A DNA stretch of 64,000 nucleotides from Natronocella acetinitrilica (lineage in GTDB: Bacteria; Pseudomonadota; Gammaproteobacteria; Nitrococcales; Aquisalimonadaceae), in assembly GCF_024170285.1 (NCBI RefSeq), contig NZ_JALJXV010000003.1:62001-126000 (forward strand), in the 5' to 3' direction. Under the pieces are notes generated by a model. It was not told the origin of the DNA. It saw only the letters and a list, made by a program, of their open reading frames with translations, and made no database searches. Positions 9,302 to 18,728 of this stretch are shown here, one piece after another (position 1 is the first letter of the stretch; each line of letters starts with the position of its first letter). The position numbers were made by a program, and so were the translations under genes.

Positions 9302-9341
9302 CTTTGCATGTTATCGGCTTATGAGAGTTTTTAATGCAAAG
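9302..9341. promoter_or_regulatory. inverted repeat upstream of parA (possible ParA operator)
   Basis: CTTTGCAT at 9302-9309 and its exact complement ATGCAAAG at 9334-9341, centred 90 bp upstream of the parA start in an A+T-rich zone. ParA carries a DNA-binding domain and proteins of this kind repress their own operon, so an operator is plausible. Confidence 0.45.
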
Positions 9342-9698
9342 TGAGGGAAAACGCAAGTATTGCGGTAACACGAGCATACTGTGGCCACAGGGGTTTTTAT
9401 AGGTAACAGTAAATAACTGAGGAAAAAGCTTTTTACAGGAATGAATCAGGAAGTTTCTGGCACTGCATTGGCTCTCGCCAACGCCCAATACGCTGACCCC
9501 CCTCCCCTACTATTCTGTTCCCCAGCGGACCTGTCTCCTACACCGCGGGCCGCGCCGGATTGCGCCCCCACCCCGCGCGCCGGTAGCGTATGCGGAGGAT
9601 CGGCATACGCTGTTGAGACTGGCAGGATTGGCCGGATGCCATAGCGTGGAACAGGCGACGCCGAAACTCTACGTCCGCCTGGTGTCGGCGTATCACGC

Positions 9699-11803
9699 GG
9701 CAGCTTCCACAGTGGAAGCTGCCGTATTCATGCAGCTGACTGATCGCCCTCAAGCCGTCTCGCGGCAATGACAAGAAGAGTCTTGGAAGGGGGTGGCGCG
9801 CGCCCCCGCTCTGCGCGCTTGATGCGATTGATATCATTTCTGGGGCGGGCCGCACTCCGCTGGGATTTCTGGCACAGGTGCTGCCACGCAGTCGCTGAAC
9901 GCGTCCCTTAGTCTGGATGGACTGAGCTGGCGACCCCGCCCTCCTCCGCGCCGGGTTCGCAGTGAGGCGGCGAGGCTGTTGGTTAACGTCCTGGTTTGCC
10001 TCTGCGCGGCCACCGGCTCACCGGTTTGATGGCTGGGCACCTTCCACCGTGGAAGCTGCCACCGCGGCGAAACTCGATGCGTGCACCTCCGTCAAAGCGG
10101 CCTATTCCGACAATTAGCACCCCTGGGCGTCAGCGTCTAACGGCAGCCATACATGCCCTTTGGTCGAGACATCGGGGCCAATACCAGTGCGCGATGGTGG
10201 TGACGCCGAGAGGCGCGGGCTGGCGATTGCACATCTTCCACTGTGGAAGGTGCAGCAGTCTGGATGCCGTCCGGCGGCCGATACAGGGCGTGCCGTTGCT
10301 CGTGGCGGCCGGTGCGGGCCAGGCAGCTTCCACAGTGGAAGCTGCCGGAACTGCAGGGGGCTTTGCGTGCCCTGTGACCTCCCGACCTCGGTGTGGCACG
10401 AGTGTGCACTTCGGCCGAAGTGCCCTATTCCACCAATCAGGCCCCATCGACTTCAGCGTCTGACCAAAGGCGCGCATGGCATTTCGCCGAGAGATCCCGG
10501 GCGATACCGGTGCCCTATGATGGTGACGCCGGGAGGCGCGGGCTGACGATCAGGCATCTTCCACCGTGGAATCTGACGGGGCTCGCGGGCCCCCTTGCAC
10601 GCACTATCTGCCCCAGGGCCCGGTGAGGCGCGATTTGCTCGCCTCCGCTGCCGCGGCCTTTCCCGCCAACCCTATCTCCAAGTGGTGCAGGTTCCACGGG
10701 CAGTGGAGTGTGTTAGCTAGTCGGGCGGCTGACTTCGGCTTGTGCGATTGGGCGATGGCGGTGACGCCAGGAGTCCCGAGCACTGGCTCGCGTATCTTCC
10801 GCGGTGGAAGGTGCCGCAGTTTGGGCGCAGTCGAGCAGGAGATTGAGTGCATCCCGATTCTTGGCGGAGCAGAGTCGGTCCTGGCAACCTCCATCGTGGA
10901 AGTTGCCAGGACCCCACCTGGCCCCCGCCCATCGCCGTAACTCGGTTGAGGAGTTAGCCAGCGCGGGGGTGATGCCCGAACCATGGCTCGAACACCGCCA
11001 GCCCGATGGCAGAGACGCATACCACCTCAGGCAGAAAGCGCAGCGGTTGCCGATCCTGGTGCTTGCCTGCGCTGGCTTTCACGAGAGCTCTCCTGCCCTG
11101 AGGGGTCTGGGATCCAGCTCAACTGCCAGCTGCGCTGCGCCCTTCCACCCAGGGGTGTGCAGCGCAACGGATCGAAGACATCGATCGAGCGCTCGCCCCA
11201 GCACACTGGTCAGACGGGACCATGCTATCGCGCCCTGGCACCGCATCGGCTCGAGAACACCGTGCCTGTATGCCTGTGAGAGTCGGACTCTTGCTCGCTC
11301 ACCCCTGCGCACGGCAACGGACCATCACCTGGAGATAGGGCGATGCGCCAGGAGCTCGCTTCGGCCGGACCCTGCGCCATGGCAGTGCGCTCTTACAGGG
11401 TCGCAAGAAACAGGCGAGCAGAACCCTGACAAGCGGGAAGCCAGGGTTTCGCATACGGCAGTGTCCCAAATCCATCGGTCCCGACGCTGCTCAGACGAGC
11501 CGGATCTCGTTTTAAAGAACGGGGGGAGGCGGGTCGCAAAGGGGGCGAAACACCGTCGATCGACCAGCGTCAGGTAAAGAGGCGTCGCGGCTTCAGCCCA
11601 AGGACTCAAGCCGAGTTTAGAGAGCAGGGCGTTGGCAGGTCTGCCCTGGGACGCATAAGGCGCCGAAGCTTATGCGAGAGTTTGCTGACCTGTGATCAGG
11701 ACCGGTGCGTCCATGGACGAGCGCCAGCGCAAGGACATTCATGCCAGTTCATTTCATGACCCAAACAGCGCCGGCCGCTCGCACCTTCCACCGTGGAAGG
11801 TGC
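9699..11803. repeat. cluster of palindromes CTTCCACNGTGGAAG (candidate parS centromere)
   Basis: Copies at 9704-9718, 10041-10055, 10235-10249, 10327-10341, 10558-10572, 10796-10810, 10888-10902 and 11785-11799; a decayed copy lies at about 10691-10708. The core is seven complementary bases on each side of one variable base. In most copies pairing extends outwards to GGCA/TGCC or GCAC/GTGC. The cluster is next to parA and in non-coding DNA, as parS arrays often are. No ParB binding has been shown; alternatives are sites for another repressor or for a nucleoid protein. Confidence 0.75.
10093..10910 (+). repeat. degenerate long direct repeats of about 320 bp
   Basis: A block starting near 10098 (CCTATTCCGACAATTAG) is repeated near 10422 (CCTATTCCACCAATCAG). 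Both run on through GGTGACGCCG and GGCGCGGGCTG, 39-42 bp before a palindrome copy, at 10193 and 10519. A third partial copy begins at 10754. This shows the palindrome array grew by duplication of a larger unit and then decayed. Confidence 0.6.
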
Positions 11804-12970
11804 TTTACACCGTGCAGGCTGAGGCAGGTGAGGCCGCACCGTGTGGGTGTCAATTTCGGGCATTAGCGAGACTCATTAACCCCTGCCCAACGCGGCGACC
11901 TGATTCGTCGGCTGAGAGGCGGACGTCGAACACCCCCTGTCCGTTGAGTCCGGCGCGTTGGTAGGCCCCGCCAGGCGTCACGCCCGTGCCGGCCACGCTC
12001 AAGACATCAATGCGGCGAGGACCTTCCCCGAACGCGGCGGGAACAAGCTCCCGGGCGTGGCGGAGCGGAGAGATGATAGGCGTGGAGAGCGGCAGCATCG
12101 GTTGGCGGTGGCCGAGCCCAGACGGTCCAGCGGCGCAAAGCAGGCAGAGCGCACCGCAATCACCGACCTGATGACGGAGCCCGGTAGGCTCGGCGGTCGG
12201 GAAGAGGGCAGGGGCTCAATGCCCGGTGGCTTGTCGCGGGAGTCTCGAGAGCCGTGGACTTAAAGCATGTGCGGCGCCAGATGTCCTGCGTGGCTCACGC
12301 ACGACCCTCCGCTTGTCGGGCACCCCACGGGGGGTGGCCGGCGGGCCCACCGATCCGCACGGCTTCAGGGCCGCCGGGGGTCTTCACCCGGTGTTAGCGC
12401 ACCACGGGCTGCGTGGCCGGTCTCTTCGCCGGGATGTCGACCAGTCAAGCGATAGGACTGTATATATATACACTCTTTTATGTGTGCCGCATGAAGGCTG
12501 CGCGGCCCACGACGCGACGATGTCGGCCGCCTGTCCGGCTGGCAACCCTGCAGTAAAGACGAAGCGGCTCGCGCGCGCGTCATTCAGTACGGGCCCCGAT
12601 CCACGGTCTCCATCATCCATTAGCCTCGTGTTGAGCTTACCGTCAGGGACTCGCAGAGCGTGAGGCCGGCCTCCGGACGGATCCCTGCCGATGCCCCCGA
12701 CGAAAAGACCGCTGCCGGCGCGAAAAGACAACCATCACCGAACCCAACCGAGTTCAGGGCAGGTGCGCGACGCGGGCGACCGCCCGCGACGATGGCACCT
12801 CCCGGCAAGGACACTGGAACACCCGCTGGCACACATTATTTTTCCATTAATTACTGGGACATGCGACAGAATGCGGCTTGACATGTGCCAGCAAATGATG
12901 AATAAATGCCGGTAAGCCATTGAGGCTCCGAGCCTATTGCCCGGGGTGCGGATAGAAGGGGGACCCCCGC

Positions 12971-15169
12971 GTGTCGCTAAGAGGCCTGCTCCGCCGGCTC
13001 ACCGAATTCGTGAAGCGCAGAAAGACAGAAAGGCGCGCACCGCTTCTCAACCACGAACCGATTGCGCTTCGCTACCGTGAGCTTGCTCTCGCGTTCCTCG
13101 ACGCCCGTCCGCCGACCCAGTGGATGGATGACCCGAGCATCACGCCCCGCCTTGAGGCCCTGCGCGCGTGGCAGCATGCCTGCGGCGTGGACGATGAGAC
13201 GGTCATCGGTGAGGACTTTTCCGCAGGCTATGCCGATCGTCGCGCCGCATTCAGCGAGAGGCTTCATGCTGCGGGACACAACCATGCCGCCATCGCGGCG
13301 GCGCTCGAGCATATCGACGGCTGGCGGCGTCTCGCGGTTGCATTAGCGCTTCGGGCGTCGATCACCCTATACAATGACTCCGAGGCAGATCATTCGGATC
13401 GAAATAGGCCGCCTGCCCATGCCGAGCCCGATGCCGAGGGCCCCGACGGGGGGGCGCAGACGCAGTCCGAGGACGTGCGCTACTTCGCTGCACCGTCAGC
13501 CCCCGAGTGCGACGGTCGCAGGCCACTCAAGGTGGAGGAGGGCGATTGCGCGGATGGTGATGCGGATGCTGGGAGCGCGTTGCTACCACCCTATGAGGGC
13601 CGGGCCGCCTACCGGCCGATCGATGTCAACTGCGCTTATCACAACGGTGCGCTCTATTATCCGGTGCAGACCCTGGTGGGGCGCCACATCGCTGACAAGA
13701 GCGGCGAGTCGTTTTTCGCTGAACAGGTCGAAACGGTGGTGATCCGAAGCGACCGCCAGGTGCTGACGGCCCGGACGTCCGAGGCCCCGGATGATGTCAA
13801 CAGCGCACAGCACGTTCTGCGCCTCTCCGATGGCACACTGATCGACAGGATGCCAAAGGCGAATAGCCACGGCACCTGGGAGTGGGATGCGATCAACGAC
13901 TACCTGGCGGGGCGGCCGCCGTCGATGGATCTGGGCGAGATCGCCGGGGAGATCGTCGAGCACCTGCGCTCCCGGGTGTGGCTCCCGCACGACTCCGACT
14001 ACTGGCTCCTGACCGCAACCGCGCTCCTTACCTACGGGCAGAGCGTCTTCGATGCCGTCCCGCTGATCCAGCTGCAGGGGCCGGCCGGGACCGGCAAGTC
14101 GGAGCTCAGCACCGCACTCTCGGAGGTCTCGGCCAACGCGGTGATGATCGGCCAGACCACGCCGGCCACCATCATCCGCATCATTGATGAGTCCGGGGGG
14201 CTTGTAGTCATCGACGACCTCGAGTCGATCGCACAGCGCGGTGGCGGCAAGACGCGGGGGAACTTCTCGGAGATGGTCCAGGTGCTCAAGGTCAGCTACA
14301 AACGCAGCACCGCCTGCAAGGTGGTGACCGACAGCCGCACCATGCGGCCCGTGACGATGAATTTCTTCGGCGTGAAGATCATCTCGAACACCGGCACCGG
14401 CACCGATCCGATTCTTGGCACCCGGATGCTCAGCATCAACACGCGCCGTGCACCGCTGACCGCGCTGGCAGACTTCCACGGCCGCGAGAAACTCCCGCCC
14501 GAGGCCCTGCGGCGGGTCAGGAATGACGCCCACAGCTGGGTGTTCGCTAACGTGCCGCGGATGCGCGAGGCCTACCTCGAGCTGGTCGCCGACAAGACCA
14601 ACCGCGAGGACGAGATCGCAGCCCCGCTGCGAGTGCTGGCGCGACTCAGTGGCCGCCAGGACTTCATTGACGGCGTCGACACCGCGCTCGAGCGCCAGCG
14701 CGCCACGCCGATCGAGAAGCTCGAGCCCGCGACCGTGCTCTCCCAGGCGCTTGAGAACTTGATTGCCGCGGGCTACCGCCAGTCGAGCACCTCGCACCTC
14801 GCGCTTGAGATGCGGCGCCTGATCGATGAGGACAACGTCGGTCTGCCACTCGGTGAGGCGATGCCGCACTGGCTTCGCTCCGAGGCAATCGGACGACACC
14901 TCCGGCAGTACGGGCTTGCGGAGGAGGGCGCAGCCGAGCGTGTCCGACTCCATGGCGCCCACCTGCGTCTTTTCACGATCAACCGCGACTACCGGCGCAC
15001 CGTGCTCCAGGCGATCGGCGCCGACCCGGATGCCAGGGCGGAGAGAAACCCGGTGGATTTTTGTACAAGCTGCGAGCGCTGCCCCTATGCGGCACTCGAC
15101 TGCGAGATCCAGGAGCGGCGAGGTGCTGCCGGGCAACAGCCCAGGGCGCGCCTGGCGGCGAGCGCCTAG
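12971..15169 (+). CDS. AAA+ ATPase, putative replication/helicase protein
   Basis: A 732-residue protein with a central AAA+ core: Walker A GPAGTGKS near 369-376, Walker B LVVIDDLES near 411-419, a sensor-1-like ISNT near 475, and a following basic RMLSINTRR that could supply an arginine finger. The N-terminal 200 residues are variable and acidic. Close to the C-terminus is a compact cysteine cluster (CTSCERCPYAALDC) that could bind zinc or an iron-sulfur cluster. The core recalls DUF927/SF3-like ATPases of plasmids and phages that unwind or remodel DNA at origins, but I cannot name the family. The GTG start is preceded by AAGGGGG. It shares its stop (CTAG) tail-to-tail with the next gene. 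The C-terminus ends in ASA. Confidence 0.7.
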   Translation: MSLRGLLRRLTEFVKRRKTERRAPLLNHEPIALRYRELALAFLDARPPTQWMDDPSITPRLEALRAWQHACGVDDETVIGEDFSAGYADRRAAFSERLHAAGHNHAAIAAALEHIDGWRRLAVALALRASITLYNDSEADHSDRNRPPAHAEPDAEGPDGGAQTQSEDVRYFAAPSAPECDGRRPLKVEEGDCADGDADAGSALLPPYEGRAAYRPIDVNCAYHNGALYYPVQTLVGRHIADKSGESFFAEQVETVVIRSDRQVLTARTSEAPDDVNSAQHVLRLSDGTLIDRMPKANSHGTWEWDAINDYLAGRPPSMDLGEIAGEIVEHLRSRVWLPHDSDYWLLTATALLTYGQSVFDAVPLIQLQGPAGTGKSELSTALSEVSANAVMIGQTTPATIIRIIDESGGLVVIDDLESIAQRGGGKTRGNFSEMVQVLKVSYKRSTACKVVTDSRTMRPVTMNFFGVKIISNTGTGTDPILGTRMLSINTRRAPLTALADFHGREKLPPEALRRVRNDAHSWVFANVPRMREAYLELVADKTNREDEIAAPLRVLARLSGRQDFIDGVDTALERQRATPIEKLEPATVLSQALENLIAAGYRQSSTSHLALEMRRLIDEDNVGLPLGEAMPHWLRSEAIGRHLRQYGLAEEGAAERVRLHGAHLRLFTINRDYRRTVLQAIGADPDARAERNPVDFCTSCERCPYAALDCEIQERRGAAGQQPRARLAASA

Positions 15170-15870
15170 CGCAGACGCGAGAGCGGTGCCGCGGCTGACT
15201 CGTCGTTGCAGGCCGGGGCAGTGTTGGTGGCGGATGCATGCGCGCGCACCAGCCGATCCCAGCTTGCCGTGCACTGCGCGACAAGGATCCGCCGCAGGTG
15301 GGCGCGGAATCCCATGTGATAGGACGAGCGCTGGAGCAGGGAGACACGCTTTCCGAGGAGGAGGTTCATCTCCTGGCGCGCCCTGACGACGGTGTTGAAG
15401 GCGCGCTTCTCGCGGTTCGCAAGAGCCTGGTTACCCGGCTCGGCGAGCATGTCGGCGCGGGTCTCGAGCGCGAGGTTCTGCGCGTCCTGAAGATAGTCCC
15501 AGTGATGGCGCGCCTCCTCGGTGACGTCGATGAGGTCGTCTCGGGCCTGTGCGCCGAGGAGCGCGCCGCGATGGGCGCGCTCAAGGATATCCGTATCGAG
15601 CCCGGCAAGCGCAATGCGATGGAAGCGCCGCGCATCGTCATCCAGGCGGTGAAAACGCACCACCTCCTTGGCATGGCGACGAAGCGCTCTTGCGTTCAGC
15701 AATTCGCCGCGAAGACGCGAGATCGCAACGCTCTCGATTGCTGCATCAGCCGCGGCCTGATCGCGCGCTTCCGCGAGCGCGCGGCCGATCGACTCATCGT
15801 GCGCCAGCGCGTCGCGCAGGCACTCCTCGGCCTGCGAAAGCGCGGTAATGTCGACCAGGCGATGCAGCAT
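15166..15870 (-). CDS. hypothetical protein, 234 residues
   Basis: No family recognised. The protein is mostly helical by composition, rich in Ala, Arg and Glu, without membrane segments; the C-terminal third contains a Cys (VAQCTASWDRL). I preferred the ATG at 15870 to the one at 15918 because TAGGGA lies 9 bases upstream of it, whereas the earlier one has no ribosome site. It converges on the AAA+ gene, with both TAG stops inside one CTAG. Upstream is an A+T-rich divergent promoter region shared with the gene at 15965. The opposite strand is also open here but lacks a usable start signal. Confidence 0.6.
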   Translation of the reverse strand: MLHRLVDITALSQAEECLRDALAHDESIGRALAEARDQAAADAAIESVAISRLRGELLNARALRRHAKEVVRFHRLDDDARRFHRIALAGLDTDILERAHRGALLGAQARDDLIDVTEEARHHWDYLQDAQNLALETRADMLAEPGNQALANREKRAFNTVVRARQEMNLLLGKRVSLLQRSSYHMGFRAHLRRILVAQCTASWDRLVRAHASATNTAPACNDESAAAPLSRLR

Positions 15871-15964
15871 CAGATACGTCCCTACACAGAAGGGCAGCGT
15901 GCGTCGCCCTTGTGACATTATTTAATAACCATTATAATAAAGATAACAGGTGGGGGCAAGCAGA

Positions 15965-16480
15965 ATGATCGACGGGACCACGCTCGACATCGATGAGCAG
16001 CCGGGTGTCTTTCACGTGATGCCGCGGCCCGTGCCGGTGCTCGCCGAGGTGGGCGCGCACCGGGTGACGATTCGGCGGATCTTCGCCCCGGAGGACTGGC
16101 AACGCCAGGCGCCCGGTGTGCCAATCCGGCTCCCGAGTGTGCCGGATGGCGAGCCACTTGCGATCAACCGCGGGCTCTTCGATGCCCTCTACGTGCCGCT
16201 TGGCGAGACCCGGGCAGGGGAGGGCGGTGTCTATTGCCGGGCAAGGCGGGCCATGGCGGCTGTTGAGCTCTCCGGGTGCGCCACCATCGAGGAGCCGGAG
16301 AGCGGGCAACTCTCCCGGGCGCTGCCGGGAGACTTCCTGGTCAGGACCGAATCGGGTGTCAATCGCCTGGTTCGTCGCGAGCACTTTCCCCGTGATTTCA
16401 TCCCGGCCGCCGAGGGCCTCGCTGCGCTGTCCTTCGTCGCTCAGGAGGAGCCCGGCGCAGAACCTGTCCGGAGGCCCTGA
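15965..16480 (+). CDS. hypothetical protein with PGDYG-like segment
   Basis: A soluble protein of 171 residues. The stretch SRALPGDFLV ... VNRLVRREHFPRDF near residues 120-150 resembles the small PGDYG domain, in which a PGD turn is followed by an aromatic-rich strand; its function is unknown. The rest has no recognisable motif. The ATG at 15965 follows AGGTGGGGG at a suitable distance and is preferred over an in-frame GTG 15 bases upstream. It is transcribed away from the 234-residue gene out of a common A+T island and ends at a strong bidirectional terminator. Confidence 0.6.
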   Translation: MIDGTTLDIDEQPGVFHVMPRPVPVLAEVGAHRVTIRRIFAPEDWQRQAPGVPIRLPSVPDGEPLAINRGLFDALYVPLGETRAGEGGVYCRARRAMAAVELSGCATIEEPESGQLSRALPGDFLVRTESGVNRLVRREHFPRDFIPAAEGLAALSFVAQEEPGAEPVRRP

Positions 16481-16505
16481 GGGCCGCCTCGGAGTCCGCA
16501 CAGAG

Positions 16506-16543
16506 AAAAGCCCCGGCGCGCAGTTGCGCAGCCGGGGCTTCTT
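16506..16543. terminator. bidirectional hairpin terminator
   Basis: Arms AAGCCCCGGC (16508-16517) and GCCGGGGCTT (16531-16540) are perfect complements, with an inner GCGCA/TGCGC stem. A-rich and T-rich flanks serve both converging genes, the 171-residue protein and the sigma factor. Confidence 0.85.
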
Positions 16544-16565
16544 GCGATCGCGGCCTGTCAGCCCA

Positions 16566-17465
16566 TTAGGCGCAGAGCACATCCTCGGGCTCGATGCCGG
16601 CCTCGACCAGGCGTTGCGCCATCAGCGGCAGTGCTGCTGCCACCATCTGCCGGACCCGCTCGCGGGTCACGCCGATGACATCGGCGATCTCGGCAAGCGT
16701 CATCGGATCGCCACCGCCGAGGCCAAAGCGATAGACCACGGCTGTTCGCGTGCGATCATCAAGCCCGGCGAGCGCGATCTCGGCGACCCGACGCTGATCG
16801 GCACTGTCGAGCTCGAAGAGCACATCGGCGCCCTGATCCGCAATGGCATCCACCACCCGCTCGGCGGACCCCTCACCCAGGGGCACGTCAAGCGAGGACA
16901 TGCACTCGGAGATCGCGAGCAGGTGTTCGGCCTGGCCGGCATCGACCCCCATCGCGGCCGCCACGTCGGCGGTCTTCACCGGGCCATCAGTGCCGCCCTG
17001 GAGTCGACGGCGGGTGTTGTTCGCCTTGGCCACCTGGCGCGCCGTGGTGCACGGCACGTGCACGGTGAGCGACTGGCGCTGGAGCGCGCGCTCGATCCGG
17101 TAGCGAATCCAGGAGACCGCGTAGGTCGAGAAGGCGAAGCCCGCCTCGGGATCGAAGAGCTCAGCGGCGCGCATCAACCCGAAATTCCCCTCGGAGACCA
17201 GGTCCATGTAGGGCAGCGGCGTGTGGCTGTAGTCCCTGGCAACCTTCATGACCAGGCGCAGGTTCGCCTCGAGGAACGCCTCGCGGGCGGCCGCATCGCC
17301 ACCTTGCGCGCGGCGCACAAGCGCAAGCTGCTCCTCCCGGGAGAGGACATCGATGTTGCGGACCTGCTGACTGTAGAGCGCCTCGCTATCGAGGCTCTCG
17401 TGACGGGGCGCAGCCCCGGCAGCAACCGGGTCATTGTTGCTCGGCGTAACAGCCTTGTTGTTCAT
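16566..17465 (-). CDS. RpoS/RpoD-like sigma-70 family factor
   Basis: A 299-residue sigma factor of group 2/3 type. It lacks region 1.1, and shows region 1.2 (LSREEQLALVRRAQGGD, about 41-57), region 2 (NLRLVMKVARDY, DLVSEGNFGLMRAAELFD, FSTYAVSWIRYRIERAL, about 68-129), a region 3, and region 4.2 (LAEIADVIGVTRERVRQM, near 254-271). The region 2.3-2.4 residues are close to RpoS/RpoD, so a -10 box similar to TATAAT is expected. The ATG at 17465 is preceded by AGAGGT; the longer frame upstream contains the promoter. That promoter (17522-17550) is itself sigma-70-like. A sigma factor on a plasmid suggests control of the plasmid's own genes or of the host after entry. Confidence 0.9.
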   Translation of the reverse strand: MNNKAVTPSNNDPVAAGAAPRHESLDSEALYSQQVRNIDVLSREEQLALVRRAQGGDAAAREAFLEANLRLVMKVARDYSHTPLPYMDLVSEGNFGLMRAAELFDPEAGFAFSTYAVSWIRYRIERALQRQSLTVHVPCTTARQVAKANNTRRRLQGGTDGPVKTADVAAAMGVDAGQAEHLLAISECMSSLDVPLGEGSAERVVDAIADQGADVLFELDSADQRRVAEIALAGLDDRTRTAVVYRFGLGGGDPMTLAEIADVIGVTRERVRQMVAAALPLMAQRLVEAGIEPEDVLCA

Positions 17466-17521
17466 TGTCTCTACCTCTAGGTTCCATTCCCCGGTCCATC
17501 CGCTGAGTTGGGTTATCATTT

Positions 17522-17550
17522 AATATATACATAATGCAATTCTTTGTCAA
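17522..17550 (-). promoter_or_regulatory. sigma-70-type promoter of the sigma factor gene
   Basis: TTGACA (17550-17545, minus strand), 17-bp spacer and TATATT (17527-17522), within an A+T-rich island upstream of the ATG at 17465. Perfect -35 and 4/6 or better -10. Confidence 0.75.
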
Positions 17551-17708
17551 CTTATTTTGTATGATAAGTGTACAATGCTGGTTGCACTACGCCTGTTATG
17601 GCAACGCTTCCTGTATATTTTAGGATCAATAGGCTGGATCGGTGGCGGCCATAAAAAATATACGCTAAAATATATTTACAGTCGGGATTGAGTCGGGATG
17701 GGTGTGTC

Positions 17709-18728
17709 ATGACAGAGCAGGCTGGCGACAAGCGCAAGGTGATCGCCGAGGTTTTCAACGTGCAGTTCGGGGTCGGCGGCGAGGTCAGTGACAGCTACGA
17801 GGCCGTGCGCTGCGAGGATGGGCGCTACAGGATCATGAACCGCGAGGGGAAAACCCGCCTGATGGCGCCGGGGGATGCGTTTGCCGATGGCAGCAAGCTT
17901 GAGGTGACACCCCTTGGCCATCTGCGCATGGGTGAGAGCATCGTCCTGGTGGGCGAGGCGCTACGCCGGGACTGGCGGGCGAGAAAGGTGCGCGATGGCT
18001 ACCTGGTCATGCCGCCGCGCGGCGCGGGCAAGGCCTTCCGCGTCCAGGTCTCCGCGCAGAGCGAGGCGAGGGCGGAGCGTGTCAGCGCCGGGCGTGGGGA
18101 GATCCTGCGGCTACACCCGGGCGGGGAGGGTGTCGTCGTCGAGGAGCGCGAGCGCAAGACCCGCATGGTGGCGTTCACCGGCGATATCCCGTTCGCCTAT
18201 CGTGACCCCATGACCCGGGATGATGCCACCTGCCATCTCGCCTACTTCGAGTGCGAGGAGGGGCCGGAGGCGGCAACGCGAAAAGAGGGGTTTGTGGGTC
18301 TCTTCTACCCGGCCGAGGGCCAGCGCCCTGCCATGTTCAAGGAGGTTGGCGCCGACGGCGTTGCGCTCACCACGGCACGGTTCTTCGCCGCCGACAACGG
18401 CCGGAGCATCTCCGCGTGGCTGCGCCCGGTCACAATCGCCCGCGAGGAGCTCGCCCTGCGCGCCGCCCGCGAGGCGCTCCACGCCGAGGTCGCCCGCCTT
18501 TCAAAGCGTGCCGAGAACACGGCTCTCAGTGAGGATGAGCGCCGCCGGGGTAACGAGGCCAAGCGCTCGGCCGCCGCCATCGATGAGCGGCTCGATGGCT
18601 ACGGGCGACTCTTCTGGCAGCATGCGTTCTTCAACCTCGGCGAGGGACTGGAGTGCTTCCAGCGTCGCGAGCGCGGGCCTGCCCGGCGCCGGTCAGGGCA
18701 GTCAGAGGCGCTCGCGGCAAGCGCCTAG
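17709..18728 (+). CDS. hypothetical protein, 339 residues
   Basis: Unrecognised soluble protein. Two thirds appear to be beta-rich (short alternating strands such as RYRIMNREGKTRLMAPGDAF, GEGVVVEERERKTRMVAF); a helical, possibly coiled segment (about 240-300, REELALRAAREALHAEVARL) follows. The two RKTRxx... elements hint at an internal repeat. The ATG at 17709 is chosen over an upstream TTG because GGGATGGG precedes it. Its upstream island diverges from the sigma factor gene. The gene ends tail-to-tail with the next one, sharing CTAG, and the protein ends in ALAASA. Confidence 0.6.
   Translation: MTEQAGDKRKVIAEVFNVQFGVGGEVSDSYEAVRCEDGRYRIMNREGKTRLMAPGDAFADGSKLEVTPLGHLRMGESIVLVGEALRRDWRARKVRDGYLVMPPRGAGKAFRVQVSAQSEARAERVSAGRGEILRLHPGGEGVVVEERERKTRMVAFTGDIPFAYRDPMTRDDATCHLAYFECEEGPEAATRKEGFVGLFYPAEGQRPAMFKEVGADGVALTTARFFAADNGRSISAWLRPVTIAREELALRAAREALHAEVARLSKRAENTALSEDERRRGNEAKRSAAAIDERLDGYGRLFWQHAFFNLGEGLECFQRRERGPARRRSGQSEALAASA

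Larger units (their letters stand above)
9232..12970. other. non-coding region with centromere-like palindromes
   Basis: A 3.7-kb gap between divergent genes. Reading frames here lack ribosome sites, codon bias and any recognisable domain. What it does hold: the parA promoter/operator zone (9232-9440), a cluster of palindromes between 9699 and 11803, degenerate repeats of about 320 bp between about 10.09 and 10.91 kb, an 8-bp-arm inverted repeat at 11652-11676, and an A+T-rich promoter-like stretch at 12830-12910. I see nothing I can name in 11.9-12.8 kb. Confidence 0.6.

Noticed and set aside
10804-11577. A 257-codon frame in the centromere region
   Set aside because: It runs through repeated palindromes, has no ribosome site and its codon use does not match the genes of the window.
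11652-11676. Origin of transfer at the 8-bp inverted repeat CGCATAAG/CTTATGCG
   Set aside because: No nick-site consensus of the IncP/IncI type (YATCCTG) was found beside it and no relaxase gene is in the window. It remains possible but unsupported.
9699-11803. Palindromes as ends of transposons or MITEs
   Set aside because: No transposase, no target duplications, and the copies are complete palindromes rather than paired ends.
13583-15274. A 563-codon frame opposite the AAA+ gene
   Set aside because: The plus strand has Walker motifs in order; the minus frame has no family features and no start signal.
17688-17708. Upstream TTG start for the 339-residue protein
   Set aside because: The ATG at 17709 has a purine-rich site at good distance; the TTG has none.
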